Shown here: one piece after another, positions 34,792 through 46,373 of the stretch
Numbering within the stretch: the stretch's first letter is position 1
Layout: every line of letters starts with the position of its first letter
Position numbers and translations under genes: made by a program
Notes under the pieces: model-generated
Told to the model about the DNA's origin: nothing
Seen by the model: only the letters and a program-made list of their open reading frames with translations
The model's database searches: none
From: Cryptomeria japonica
Lineage: Eukaryota; Streptophyta; Pinopsida; Cupressales; Cupressaceae
DNA length: 64,000 nucleotides
Assembly (NCBI RefSeq): GCF_030272615.1
Contig: NC_081414.1
Coordinates: 659,570,292 to 659,634,291 of the forward strand
Direction: 5' to 3'

Positions 34792-35903
34792 TCATCCTTT
34801 TCTTCAACTTTAGCTGCTAGGGATTGTTCTACCGGTTGAGCAATAGGTGCCGGTTGATCTTTTGTTATAGCAACAAAAACCCATCCATTATCTGCTAGAT
34901 CCTCATCAGAATCATCAGTCACACCTTCATCAGCAATGTAACAAGATTTGTCTTTGTTCCTTTTAAATCTGTATCTCTGATATTCAAGATTAGGCTTGTA
35001 TGTTCTTCTAGCTTCTTCTCTTAGTCTAGCATGTCTATCAGGGCATCTTGAAGCCATATGACCAATCTTATTGCAGTTAAAACATTTAAAGGGTGCTTTA
35101 CCTTCATACTTACTTCCAATTGGACCTTTTGGCATTTTCCTTGCAAATAGTGCTTCAAGTTCTTCAAGCTCTTCATTCTCCTTTCTGGCTTCTTCAAGTT
35201 CTCTTGCATAAAAGGAACTCCAGTCTGATTTGTCAAAAGATGGAGTAGATGATGTTGATGCTTTAAAGGCCAAATCAGTCTTTATAGCAACAGGACCAAA
35301 TTCCTCAATTTCAAAGGCTGAAAGTTTTCCAGTCAATGTATCCCTAGTTACTGATGTATTAGGCATTGTTCTTAATTCATTTATAGCAGTAACCTTCATT
35401 TTATATGCCGGTGGAAAACCTCTTAAGATTTTTGAAACAATTTCATCCTCACTCAGAGTTCCTCCACAACATTTAATACCCAAAACAATTTCATTTACTC
35501 TTTCCATAAAAGCAGAAATCCTTTCATCTTCTTCCTTTTTCAGATGGTCATACCTGACTCGGAAGCTTTCAAGTTTTGTAATCTTGACTATGGAATCTCC
35601 TTCATTCAGTGTTTCCGAATGATCCCAAATAGCTTTAGCAGTAGACCTATTTGATAATCCCATGATTTGTTGATCTGATAATGCGCTCAAAAGTGCTTCT
35701 CTTGCTTTGCAATCATTTTCTTCATCTTTAGCTATGGTAGTTGGAGCAGTTTGACCAGCTACAATAGTAGTATAACCTTTCTTAGTAACTTCTCAGATGT
35801 CTTTACCAATGTAATTCAGACGTGTCTCCATTCTGATCTTCCATATCCCATAGTTGGTTCCATCAAGTTTAGGACTGTCCTTCTTGAAATAATTAGTAGA
35901 CAT
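34758..35903 (-). pseudogene. E7 gag
   Basis: Start ATG at 35903-35901 (MSTNYFKKDSPKLDGTNYGIW, the copia gag opening). One TGA stop near 35793 is followed by an open frame with LRGFPPAYKMKV, a coiled-coil-like RELEEARKENEELEELEALF and a complete zinc knuckle CFNCNKIGHMASRC near 35075. At about 34775 one base is missing relative to the expected EWILDSGC junction, shifting the protease into another frame. Confidence 0.87.
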
Positions 35904-35945
35904 TGGATCTCCTCAAGTTGTTAAACTTCTGCAAAAGAGGACTAA

Positions 35946-35957
35946 GCTCTGATACCA
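35946..35957 (-). promoter_or_regulatory. E7 primer binding site (tRNA-iMet type)
   Basis: Minus strand TGGTATCAGAGC, two bases from the 5' LTR, which begins at 35960 in plus coordinates. It is the exact complement of the initiator methionine tRNA 3' end. Confidence 0.92.
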
Positions 35958-35959
35958 AT

Positions 35960-37017
35960 TGTTAGGTCCTAGAGACAACTGAGAGGGGGGGGGTGAATCA
36001 GTTGTCAAATAAATTTGAACCAAAAACTTATTAACCAACTTAATGCTTAATACCAGTAAACCAGTTAAGTATGCCGGTAAACAGTGTTAATAGTAAATTG
36101 CTATACCGGTAAGGATTAATGCATGAAACATAAACATAAAGTCATCCACAACACATGACACCAATATTTGTACGTGGAAACCCTATAAGGGGAAAAACCA
36201 TGGTGGAAAACATTACCCACAATTAGATGATACTACTACAGATAGTATGTGTACATAAATGGGGTCTGCACATGCAGAAAGGCCAACAGCCTAGAGCTCA
36301 TTGCTCAATCACAAAATGGGAGTCACACTGACTATAGTTGGATGGTTAAATCCAATAAGAATGTACTACTCAAAATAGCATCTTCATATGCTGGATTCAG
36401 TACCGGTGTAATGCTGATATGCTTCTACAAAAACCTAACTTCACCTTCAAATGATGTCTTTGTGTATATCCCTGCTTGATCTTGCATATACCTTCACTTA
36501 ATTTTTTCGCATTCCACACTTGATCTTACAAATAATTTCTTACATTTATACCATACCCTAAGACCAATTTTAGTAGGTCGACTCTACAAGATATTACAAT
36601 AAAAACATTTTACAAACAATATAATATCCGATGCAATAATCAATTGAACATGTCGGCTTAATGCATTTACAACAACAATAAATCATCTCCATAGCGTGCC
36701 ATGCTGATCTGGAAAAGATAAACCTGTCGGTGTAACCCTAGATAACCTGGACCTATTTGTCGGTAAAAGCAATTATACAACTATGAATATACCAATGATT
36801 ATTTCTTCAAAATAAAGTGTCCACTTGATGTCTTCGACATTACCAAGTGTCTTCCATATCATTCCAGGTACCGGTGAACAATATATCCTGCCGGTGAACC
36901 ATATACCAGTAACTGTTGCATAGTTTACTTGCTTGCCGGTGAATGTTGCTGGATCTCCAAAGTAGGTGTATTAGTAGGTGTTGACATCAATGACAAAACC
37001 ATATCAAAATACCAACA
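35960..37017 (-). repeat. E7 5' LTR (right copy)
   Basis: Same length as the left copy. It starts TGTTAGGTCCTAGAGACAAC and ends ATACCAACA, followed by the CCCCA duplication and LINE ORF1 sequence. Confidence 0.92.
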
Positions 37018-37295
37018 CCCCACCTGGGTCCCTCGAGTCCAAAGGAACATCAGGTTCCTTACCATTTGAACTCTCCCCTTCTACAGGACTCCCTGAATCT
37101 CTTGTTGCATACTGTCCTACTACTAAACCAGTGCTCTCACCCAAAAAATTTGAATTTTGGGCCTGACCGCTCCCCTTCTCCCCGCTCATCTTGCCTATTA
37201 CTAGCTGACACCTAGTTTTGTTAACCGCAAGGTCACTTCTCAATTGATTAATGCCACAAAAATCTACCACCTACTAATTTACAAGAGTAGAATTT
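37018..37295 (-). pseudogene. E6 5' end and ORF1 N-terminus
   Basis: The minus strand from 37295 has a short leader, then an ATG at 37270 opening a frame rich in Gly, Ser and Glu (VDFCGINQLRSDL, KMSGEKGSGQAQN, DSGSPVEGESSNGK). It runs to the E7 insertion and resembles the continuation at 31850 (MEGKESNGKDLENP). The LINE start at 37295 adjoins the ACCTATG duplication, so the LINE appears close to full length. Confidence 0.7.
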
Positions 37296-37302
37296 ACCTA
37301 TG

Positions 37303-38602
37303 TATAGGTCAGATAGCCATGAAACTCCTGTCTTGAAGTTGTTGGTTTATATTATCCCACTAGAGCTTGAGAAATCTCTCCACTTTGGCACACAATCTGA
37401 TTATGAGGCTGATTGCATGGGGTACACCAATTCTACTCTTGATCTTGCGTTGGGACCATGTCTTTTGAGTTGCTTGTAGGTGCAAGACTCAAATTATTCA
37501 AAGGCCTAGCATTGCTCCATTGGTTTTGCCCTTGAAATGGTGGCCTATTATGCTGATAATTTTGATTTTGTGTTTGGTAGGGCATGCTCATTTGAGAATT
37601 TTATCTCTTCATTGTAAACAACTCATTGCCAAACCCCTACATCATGGCCTTGAGCTCCTAAATGCCTGTGGATGATGAGGTAGGCATAGGCATGAGTTGT
37701 TGACTTACAGATGCTACTGGGAGTGGTGAAAAAATTTGATGTTGTGTAGGAGCCTCTGGGAATAGGGGCATTGGGGGTATAAGAGATATCTTTTTTGTTG
37801 GTATTTGACAATTTTTTGCCCTTATGGCCATGTCATATGTGTCTGGTAGGTTCTCTCCTCCCATTGATTGTATCATGGTAGCAATATCACTATTGAGATC
37901 CCTAAGGAAAAATAAGAAAGCATGATTGGAAGATTGCTTGACCAAAGAAGGGATCCTATACCAAGTCTTCTAGAATCTATAATTGAAATCTCCCATGAAT
38001 TCATGAGGAGCTCTTTTGATAGTGGTTAACAGTTCTATAAGAGATAAATGATCACTCTTGTCCTCAATGTGCTTAAATAATTTCTCTCCTAACTCATCCC
38101 AATTGTGAATGGAGTTAGAGGACAATCCCCTATCCCACTATAGAGCCTTGCCTTTGAAGGATGACACAAGAAGCTTAGCTGCTACAATATCTTTAATTAT
38201 ATAAAAAACAGTGCAAATTATAGCAACATCTTGGATATGTTCAATCAGGGTAAAAGAGATTTCACCGATAAATAGAAGTATAGATTTTAGGGCAACTATT
38301 GGTATATAATCTTTTTGGGCTAAAACTAGAGGACTGCCTCCATTAAAGGCAACAAAAGCATGATTTATAGGGATGACCATAGGAAATAATGGTCTATTGA
38401 TATGGGAAGTGGGAGTTCTAAACTGTGATGGTCTTATGGATGGAGGAGTAGAATGAGACCTAAGAGGTGTAGATGTAACCACTTTAGTGACCCTAACCAG
38501 TGACAATAAAAGTCTACCCCTCCCTCTTCTAGAACTTGAAATTGAAAGTTCACAATATTGAAAAATACCTCTAGAAGATGCCCTTTTTTGATTTATTGGC
38601 AT
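37303..38602 (-). pseudogene. E1 gag
   Basis: From 38602: a weakly conserved N-terminus, then SSNSIHNWDELGEKLF and LTTIKRAPHEFMGDFNYRF (about 38100-37990), typical of plant gypsy gag cores. NHAFLFFLRDLNSDIATMIQ follows, then a Pro/Gln-rich region, GQNQWSNARPLNN, and a Cys-His cluster (WCTPCNQPHNQ) near 37440. The tail FKTGVSWLSDLYIGDD leads to the LINE insertion and continues in frame at 24024. Several stops are present. Confidence 0.78.
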
Positions 38603-38720
38603 GAAATCAGTAATAGGTCATGAACAAGAGACAAGTCGCCAAGTGCTTGAATGGTAACCACCTCTAAAGGCTAAGATACTAAGAATAACACTGAATCCTT
38701 AGCGAAAGTTAAAAAAATTT

Positions 38721-38738
38721 GTCCCACTGGGCGTGCCA
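38721..38738 (-). promoter_or_regulatory. E1 primer binding site
   Basis: Minus strand TGGCACGCCCAGTGGGAC, five bases from the LTR end at 38744. Such TGGC-type sites of 16-18 bases next to the 5' LTR are usual in Tat/Athila-like plant gypsy elements. The exact tRNA was not determined. Confidence 0.75.
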
Positions 38739-38743
38739 GAAAT

Positions 38744-40452
38744 TGTTGTCACAAAAGTTTGCACCCTTGTTGAACACTACTGTTCAACAACCTTGTGAAA
38801 CATGAAAACAATCTCCAAGTGTGGGACCTTCGCATATGAGGTTGAGTCTTTGGAGAAGGTTAACTTCCTTTCCAATCAGAGTGCAATGTTGGACCAACCT
38901 AACACTTGTAGAGCCTATTCTACTAATAAAGAGGAGAAAAGGGGAGAAGGAATGTTGAAAGGGAAATGAGAGGTGATGCACCTATATTGAATATGTTTAT
39001 TTCCCCGACTATGAATGCACAAGACATCAATAAACCACCCAAAAGCATACACAAATCTCAATCTAACAACTATCTCCAAAGAAAAATAGGAAGGTTAGAA
39101 CCTAGCTAGATGCTGAGAGGGATTGAGGGATATCCACAAAAAACACATACAGGCAAAATTTAACACAAACTAAAATCAGGAGACAAAAAAGGAGAAAAAT
39201 TGCAGAATAAGAGGTGAATAACACACTGTATATTTGACAACAGAGATAAGGTAAAACAAATAATCTATTAAAATAAAGGCAAGACAATTACAGTTCTAGA
39301 AATTATAGAATTCTATAAGAGAAAAGGGAGAATAACCCCTTGAAAAGAAACAATCCCTAAACAAGGGAAAAGCAACGATCCCTAAACTTGGATGGTGTAT
39401 GATGTCCTTGTTAGGCCCAAAAAGTTTTCTACAGACAATAAATGGGCATGGGTGAGTGAGAGAAACATATGCAGAATCCATGACAGAGTAATGACAATCA
39501 TCCCTCAGTTTCGTGATGTAGTTGGAAAGAGATTGCATCTGATTTGGTTCACCGATGAGGTTAGAAACTGATTTTTGACCCATTAAGTCGACAACCACCC
39601 CTGGGCATCAATTTGAAATTCAACATCCACTTTAGGTTTAATTTTGGGCCACCTAAGCTCCTCCATTGTGCACAGATGGATGACTCCAATTTTCCATGAA
39701 AACAAGCTAGCCCCATGAGCTAAACAAGCTTTACTACAATATCATAGTCAAGGATAGAACCTGCTCTTTAACTGCTGTAATATTGCGATGTGGCTTCAAC
39801 TTGACCACCACCAAGGTTACCACAATCTTGCAGGTATAAATGACCACTGCCCCCTAACTGCCGCGGTGTTGAGGTAACAACTTTCACATCGCCAACATCT
39901 TATCACAATATTTAGGGGTCAAGTGGTAGGTAGCCATAACCACTATGACCCCGCAGTAACATTGTTAATCTTCCCACTGTCCGACTACCACAACACCGCA
40001 AAGGTCACCTGGCGGCTACTGTAGATGACCGCGGTAGTGCGATTAGGCATTAAAGGCCACTACCATATCGCGAAGAGGACCCCACCACCAGCTCCAGCCA
40101 TTGTGATACTACGGTGAACAATCAACTGCCATCATAATATCATGAGGGGAACCCAAAGGCAAGTCCTAACTATTGTGATACAATGATAAACAATTAAAAA
40201 ACCCCTCGCCTGCCAATAGCAGGTAAAAGGGGCCAGAAGAAGAATGCATAAGATCACCTCTAGCCGGTGGGCCTTAAGTGAAATGACTGCCCCAATCGAT
40301 CAATGCAAAAAAAGAACAAGGCTGAAAAAGATAAGGCAAGAAGCCTTAAGGGGTTTAGGGTTTAGGTCTTGGCAAAGTAACAAGCTTTTGGCTAGTAGGT
40401 TATCTCAGATCGGTCACCTGCATGGCTAAGGTTGACACAAAAATGGTTAACA
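38744..40452 (-). repeat. E1 5' LTR (right copy, complete)
   Basis: 1,709 bases from TGTTGTCACAAAAG to GGTTAACA, with TGTT/AACA inverted ends. Homologous to 598-2313. Compared with the left copy it lacks the block holding the CCCTAA inverted repeat (around 39345). The flanking five bases on the right are TCCAT; the partner is outside the window or lost. Confidence 0.85.
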
Positions 40453-42890
40453 TCCATCACACACTTGTAGTAAACCTTAGATGTTAAGAATGTTGCTTTT
40501 CCATCTCCCCTATTTTCAAAGTAGTGTCATCTCTTATTAAATTGAGAACAACAATTCATTTTCCCCATTACTATTCAATGTTTCATGGTTATTTTGTTTA
40601 GTTTAAATCCTCAATTTTTTTTAAATTCTAAAGGAGGTTGCCTTTGTTGCAATTGTCGTTTCTATTGCTCTTGCATTAGTATTGACTTTATTGGGCATCA
40701 TAGCCTCTACCCAACTATTTTTGCTACTTTTACTATTGTTTCAAATGTAATTTTTTTAAAATCTTAATCCAAAGGAAAATGATATATTGTTTTGGCATTT
40801 GTACATCTACCAAAAGTGGTCATACTATATTTAATTATTTTATCTTTCCAACCTCATTCCATTAGTGAAAGGTAATCCCCAATTTATTTACAAATTAATA
40901 AGGCATTGTAAATCTCATGATCTTCATGACCTCACGCTCATCGCACACTTTTTAACAAACCTCAAATGTCAAAGATTCTCTGTAAAACATGTAAAAATCA
41001 CCTTTAAATTTTATTTTATTTTATTACTTTATTCACTTTATTCACTTTTTATGTATTCTTAAAATATTGTCGATACTTTATTATTTACTTTCTATAATAT
41101 CTCTTTCAATCACACATTTTTTAATCTTACATAAACATTAAGAAATAAATGAAATGAAATGAAATATAATAATATTTTTTATATAAATCTAAAATAAACA
41201 TTACACTATTAATTGGTACAATAATTAAAAATCTAATTACCTTAAAATAAGCATATAAAAAAACTTAGTGTGAAATGACAAGGTTGGGTTTCTTACAAAT
41301 AAGCTTGTCAATTTTCCTGACTTAGAGCCTAATTAAGAATGTTTAAATTTTTAATTCCCCTTTAAATGTTTAAAGTATTTTCCTTTTTCTTTCAACGTGA
41401 CCTTTTTGACATTTAGACATTAAAAAAAGATTACCGACAACCCATAACCTCAATTCCTATCATGTGATTAAAATTAATACGACAAAAATAAGCAAGAAAA
41501 ATAATTTCAATCGGTCAGATAAGAATATAGAGACTGCAAATTTTTGTATCCTATTACTATATTAATATATATGTGGCTTGCCATCTTGCCTTAAAAAAAG
41601 AGAATATAGAGATTGCAAAATTACTACTATTTAAGAATAGAAGGAATTAACGTGGAAAGAACCCCATATGAAGACATTGCTAAAATTAGCAAGCTATGCC
41701 AATTTTCCATTTACTTATGTGGTTATTTTTGTAAAATGTTTCATTTTATTTAATTAATTTTAATATATATATTTTTTTGGTAAATAAAAAAATCGCTTGT
41801 AATTTTTTGGGTTAAGAGTTTGACTCTAGTAAATATCATTTATATTGTTTTGGTTGTTAGTATTTTAGGTTACTAGGTTTATAGCTCTACTTAATAACTA
41901 TTATGAATTTTCTTGTAGAGTTTGAGTGGAGTGAGGGAAACCCTTGACAATATAGATTTTGAATCTTCAACTTGTAACTATCAAGCACCCATCTATTGCC
42001 ACTTAATCTACTGACAACATGCCACCCTCTACCCATTTTTATTCCACTTGAGTTTACACTTATTTCTAGAAGTACACTCAGCCTTGACTTAGAGATTACC
42101 ACCTTGTCCCTCCAATTTGATCTCAAGTGATGTGGGATTGCCCTTATTCAATCTCTAAGAACATAGAAATGACCCAAATTTAGATGTTCAAATATGCATT
42201 TCTTTTTTCACCCCTTTCTATTAGTCATCATGTGTTGACTTGGCACATGTTTGTGAAACATGTTGTTCCTTGGTATTTAAAGACATTTGATGTGCTCTTA
42301 ATATTATCTAGAAAATAAAGAACATTGAAGAGAGTAATTAGACCACATGTCAATTTCTAAGGATGTCACAATTTATCTCTCTTCTAAAAATTAGAACCCT
42401 ATAAATAATGTTTAAAATGATTGTGGAAAATGTATTTATATATTGATTAGCTTATAAGAATAATAAAATGATCATAATAATACTAATATTTAAATCTACT
42501 ATACTTATTAAAAAACAAAAAAAAGTAGGTTATAAACATTGAGTCAAGCAAATTTTTAATTATTGATTTAAAATAATAGAATCTATTTTTATTTTAATAA
42601 TTGATGCATTATTTTGAATTAGGTAAAGTGGATAATGCATAAAAAAATATAATTTTTTATATAACCTTTTCCTAATCAATTTTTAAAATAACATAAATCT
42701 ACATATTTAAAAAAAACAAAGAAAAGAAAGAAAGAAAATAATATTTAAAGTAAACTAAATCATGAAAGAAATAGGAAACCAAAATTTCTTACGAATGTAA
42801 ATGAATGTGAGAAGCACAATATTGATAACATACACTATTTTTATGGTAATTCCATTAAAAAATATAAATTATTGGGAGGGATGGCTTCGA
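40453..42890. other. AT-rich non-coding sequence right of E1
   Basis: About 2.4 kb with no convincing coding region, RNA gene or LTR ends. It contains many A and T runs (for example 42700-42740) and short open frames without motifs. This is the old target into which E1 inserted, or a decayed older element. Confidence 0.6.
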
Positions 42891-42914
42891 GCGTGAAGCA
42901 AGGTTGAGGGGCTC

Positions 42915-42940
42915 GAGCTAGGGCATCGACGCCCTAGCTC
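42915..42940. repeat. Perfect inverted repeat, 10-base arms
   Basis: GAGCTAGGGC and GCCCTAGCTC flank a six-base spacer ATCGAC. It lies in a small GC-rich island (42885-42960) in AT-rich surroundings. It could form a stable hairpin. Confidence 0.8.
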
Positions 42941-44770
42941 ATGGGCGGTCTTTGGTTGTGTAAGGCCTTCCCCAAACCAAGCTTTGATTAACTTAGTTGA
43001 CCATGTTTGACCTATTAATAAATGCTATATAATACAATAGAATGGACTGTGTTAGTCTGATAGATTTGTGAGAAAAGAAATTGAACCAAGTTATAGAGTT
43101 ATTTCACCTGGTGGTGTATATTTTGACATGTTATGAATTTGAAATCCTAAAAGATCCATTGATTGGATAATCTTGATTTAATGTATGTCAGCTGTGTCTG
43201 GATTTAAAACTTATATGATTCCATGATTTGGATAACATTGATGAATGTTGATGCTTTATTTATATGCTTTATGATATAGAACTCTACATGATTTTTGAAT
43301 AGGAAGAATTTGCGATGATATATGTCATTATTGGATTTGCAGGACTTTATTGTGATGATAGAAATAGGATGTATGTTCTATGTGTGGATCAAAATTATGA
43401 GAATTAGGATAACTGCTTATGTGAAATTACTTGGATATAAGATGTATTAAATTGTTCAAATGTAAATTGTATGCAAGTGTTTGATGTGTACTATTATTCT
43501 TGTGTTTTATATCATATGAGGTTATTGGAAGTTACTAATGTGTAACTGAGATGTGCAGGAAATTATCCATGTGACCATGGAAATATTACGGAGAACCAAA
43601 CCTAGACCTATGTATGTTCGTAAAACCAAGGTTTGTCTATTTAGAGAAACAACACCCCGTTTGTGTCATATTTTATTCATAATAGTAAATGATGCATGTG
43701 TGTTAAGTGCTATTTAATTGATTTATGTAAATCCCACAAGAGGCACGATTTCATGTATAATTTTGTAAAAGTATTTTCTTTGTGTCACTTGACACGTGTG
43801 GATTTATGTTTGAATTTTTAAATTGTCTCTTGGTGGGAATTGTTTAACTGTAGCTTTTTCAATTAATGTAATGTGATCCCATAAATGCCTTGGGTAAAGA
43901 ATCTTTGGGATGGTCAACATAGGTTTGACCCGAAAATAAACTTCAGAGGGGTTAAAAAAGGGTTAAATGGACACCTAGGGGTAGTTTAATAGGGTTTCCT
44001 AAAGCCCATAAGGTATACCTAAGGGTTAGGGGTAATTTTAGGCAAGTTTCTACTCCCATGTGACCATTTAGACACCCTAAAAAGTAGGTTTTCTAAGTTG
44101 TGCAAAAATTGAAATTAGAAGGCTTGAGCTAAGTGGTTAACCTTCCTTTTTGAATGAAAGTTCCCTTTTCCCATGTTACTTTACTTTCCTTTTCAGTTTT
44201 AGAAACTTGAGGGAACTCACACTAGTGTCTTCTTAAGCAAGAAAGAGAGATTTTGGGGGTAATCACCCACTCTCCATTTTTGGAGACAAAAAAATTTTGC
44301 AAAGAAAAAAATAGATTTTTGGATTGAGAATTTGGCTAAGGGTAGAAAGAGAAGAACCGTGGAATTGGGCTGCTCATCCTCAACAAAACTAGCATACCTT
44401 TGTGCAGTTTAAGGTTGGTTCTATTTTGCTTATGATGTTTTCTTATTGCATGTGGTTTGAAAGAAATGTTGTGTAAAAGATTGTTTTTCGTGCATGTATT
44501 TCTTGGAAATTTATTTGGTGTTTTATGCTTATGCCATGTATGTGTTTTGGGAGTAATCAAGACCTCCTACTCTTGGGAGAGAGGAGGGTCTTCTGGGTGG
44601 TAGAAGTGACAGCCCTTGAGTGAGAGGCTCTCGTTATGAGAGTGATCACAAGGGATTCTATGTGACCCTTGCTGCATGGCTTGTTTATGCATTGGGGGTC
44701 AAAGGAGGGAAATAAGGCATGAATGTCTTGGGGGGCATAAGGAATGTGGGGTTGTTACACTTGGTGTAAT

Positions 44771-44826
44771 TGGTTTGCCATGAGGTGGCTATATGTTTTG
44801 GTTCGCCATGAGGTGGCTATTTGTTT
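44771..44826. repeat. 28-base tandem duplication
   Basis: Two units, TGGTTTGCCATGAGGTGGCT and TGGTTCGCCATGAGGTGGCT at their starts, repeat with period 28 and few differences. Recent local duplication; no function is seen. Confidence 0.8.
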
Positions 44827-45874
44827 TACCATACTTGCAGTCTCCTCAGGGTACTTGGTCCACTACCACCCTTGAAAAGACATCACAATGTGGTGCAGTG
44901 TAGCCTGGGTTGGGAATGTGATTGTGGTTGTTTTCCCTTGTTTATTTGAGTTTGCATGTGTGTTACCTGTCTAGGGCTTGGTTCTCTGATCTCGGCGGTG
45001 GCTACTAGTTAGCCTGGGCTGGGAGGTGAGCACTCCATGGTCATATCCTTGATTTTATTTGCAGGTTGTTGGAAGGAAAGGATTAGGACAAGTGGAAAAC
45101 TCGATGGAGTTATTTGTTGCAGAAATCTGATTGGGAATATTTTATTATTCTGTTTTAAAAGTCCCCATTTTTAATAATGAGATACCCATTTGTAAAATAA
45201 CAATAGTGTCTTGAAATGTAATTTAAAGAAATGAAATATGTTATTGCTATATTGCAAGAAAATGAAATGAATAAATCTAGATTTAGTCCTAAAGTTTTTC
45301 TGAACTTTAATATTTGTTGAATAGATAATATTTTGGAAAAAGCAATAAATTTATTTTATTCCTTAAACGCATGTGAAATAAATCAAGGAAATAAAGAAAT
45401 GATGTAAGGATTGCATGCATGTTGCTTTGAAAGTAAATGGTTCGGTTTAAATCCTAATTGCATGGTTTAAATTTAAGGATTCTAGATAAATTAAGTTGTT
45501 GTTGGAATTTATTTGATTCTGTCATTTTATTAACTTACAGAAAATAAAATAAATCTAAAGTTTATTACAGTCACCTCTAAGAATTATTTTAAATCTCTTG
45601 ATTTAAATAGTTGCTGTGTTAAGTTTGTTTAATCCTGTTATCACTTTATTTTGCAGAAAATAAATCTATAGTAACTAATCTACCTATTATCTTTTTGCAA
45701 CTAGGATTTTAATAAAAGGAAATAAACACATCGATTTAATCTTGTAGAATATAACTAGTCTGTTTTTAAAGATAAAAAAAAAAATATAAATTAAATGCAT
45801 AGAATGTTAGCTCTAAATTTTCCTTATGCATCAAATGCATATAAATATATACTTAAGTTTAAAATACTGTATAT

Positions 45875-45955
45875 ATGTATATCTGTATATATATATATGT
45901 ATATATTTGATATATTTATATATATAAATACTTATATATATATATTTATTATAGT
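45875..45955. repeat. TA-rich low-complexity tract
   Basis: Irregular TATA and ATAT repeats with occasional G and C over about 80 bases. Confidence 0.85.
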
Positions 45956-46063
45956 TTAATACATTTTAATTAAACAAAAAATAATAATAATAAAATAAAT
46001 TTGAGAACCTTTTAAAAAAAAAAATATGGCAAAAGGGGGGTTTCGGGATGAACCAGGGTCGAG

Positions 46064-46221
46064 CCACTGTGTTAGACACAATGGACGGTGGATGCCGAAC
46101 CACTATGTTTAACACAGTGGACGATGCGACTGGCCGCCACTGTGGGCATCCACAGTGGACGGCTCGAGGGTCGCCACTGTGGGCGACCACAGTGGTCGCC
46201 GCCACTGTGGTTTCCACAGTG
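46064..46221. repeat. Array of five short palindromes (CCACTGTGG hairpins)
   Basis: Five hairpins start at 46064, 46100, 46137, 46174 and 46202. The left arm is CCACTGTG(G) (CCACTATG in the second) and the right arm is (C)CACAGTGG (CACAATGG in the first). Loops are 3 to 5 bases. Units 3 and 4 have perfect nine-base arms (46137-46145 with 46150-46158; 46174-46182 with 46187-46195). Spacing is 36, 37, 37 and 28. The spacers are GC-rich and differ from each other, while the arms are kept. Confidence 0.85.
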
Positions 46222-46350
46222 AGCGACACCCACCGCCGCTTCTCCCTACGAGACACTCCTCCGATCTCTCCGCCTCTCCTCCCCTTCGCTGAAGACATTC
46301 CATGGCCGCCCACTGTGCAATACTTGCCCAGCATAAAATTAATTTTGAAA

Positions 46351-46373
46351 CCCTAACCCAGTATGGGTTAGGG
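46351..46373. repeat. CCCTAACCCA inverted repeat
   Basis: CCCTAACCCA (46351-46360) and TGGGTTAGGG (46364-46373) are separated by GTA. The arms contain the telobox-like CCCTAA word. Similar shorter inverted repeats occur in E1-type LTRs (1183-1202, 4750-4764). Confidence 0.8.

Larger units (their letters stand above)
31954..37017 (-). mobile_element. E7: internally deleted Ty1/copia element inside E6, duplication CCCCA
   Basis: LTRs at 31954-33011 and 35960-37017 are both 1,058 bases, start TGTTAGG and end TACCAACA on the plus strand. The 5-base duplication CCCCA is at 31949-31953 and 37018-37022. The minus-strand primer site and polypurine tract are both in place. The internal part is only 2.9 kb: gag, protease and part of integrase, fused to RNase H with RT absent. 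It depends on other elements for movement. LTRs differ at roughly one base in twenty where compared, so it is among the younger elements here. Confidence 0.93.
24032..37295 (-). mobile_element. E6: L1-type LINE with an extra 3' ORF, inside E1
   Basis: The 7-base duplication ACCTATG is at 24025-24031 and 37296-37302. Joining the flanks restores an open E1 frame. In element order: 5' region and ORF1 (37295-37018, then 31953-30300, split by E7), endonuclease, RT, RVT-type zinc finger, RNase H, and a third ORF at 26084-24525. Without E7 the length is about 8.2 kb. A six-base T run near the left end (24038-24043) may be the relic of the poly(A) tail, but it is not exactly terminal. Frame breaks in the endonuclease and stops elsewhere make it inactive. 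Confidence 0.87.
598..40452 (-). mobile_element. E1: old Ty3/gypsy retrotransposon, broken by nested insertions
   Basis: Two homologous direct LTRs (598-2313 and 38744-40452) flank minus-strand gypsy coding pieces in the right order: gag, protease, archaeal-type RNase H, RT, gypsy RNase H, integrase. The pieces are separated by three independent insertions (4080-about 7572, 10065-23538, 24032-37295), each lying inside a codable region whose two halves fit together. After subtraction the internal part is about 6.2 kb, normal for the group. A primer binding site sits beside the right LTR. The LTRs differ at roughly one base in ten in the parts I compared, so it is old. The left LTR end is lost to E0, so the target duplication cannot be checked. 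Wording in the linker, RT and integrase (for example NMNLAARKG-like and GPYVI) places it near the plant Tat/Athila branch. Confidence 0.85.

Noticed and set aside
46048-46356. Open frame of about 100 codons across the hairpin array
   Set aside because: It results from the GC-rich repeat lacking stops; frames on the other strand are open too.
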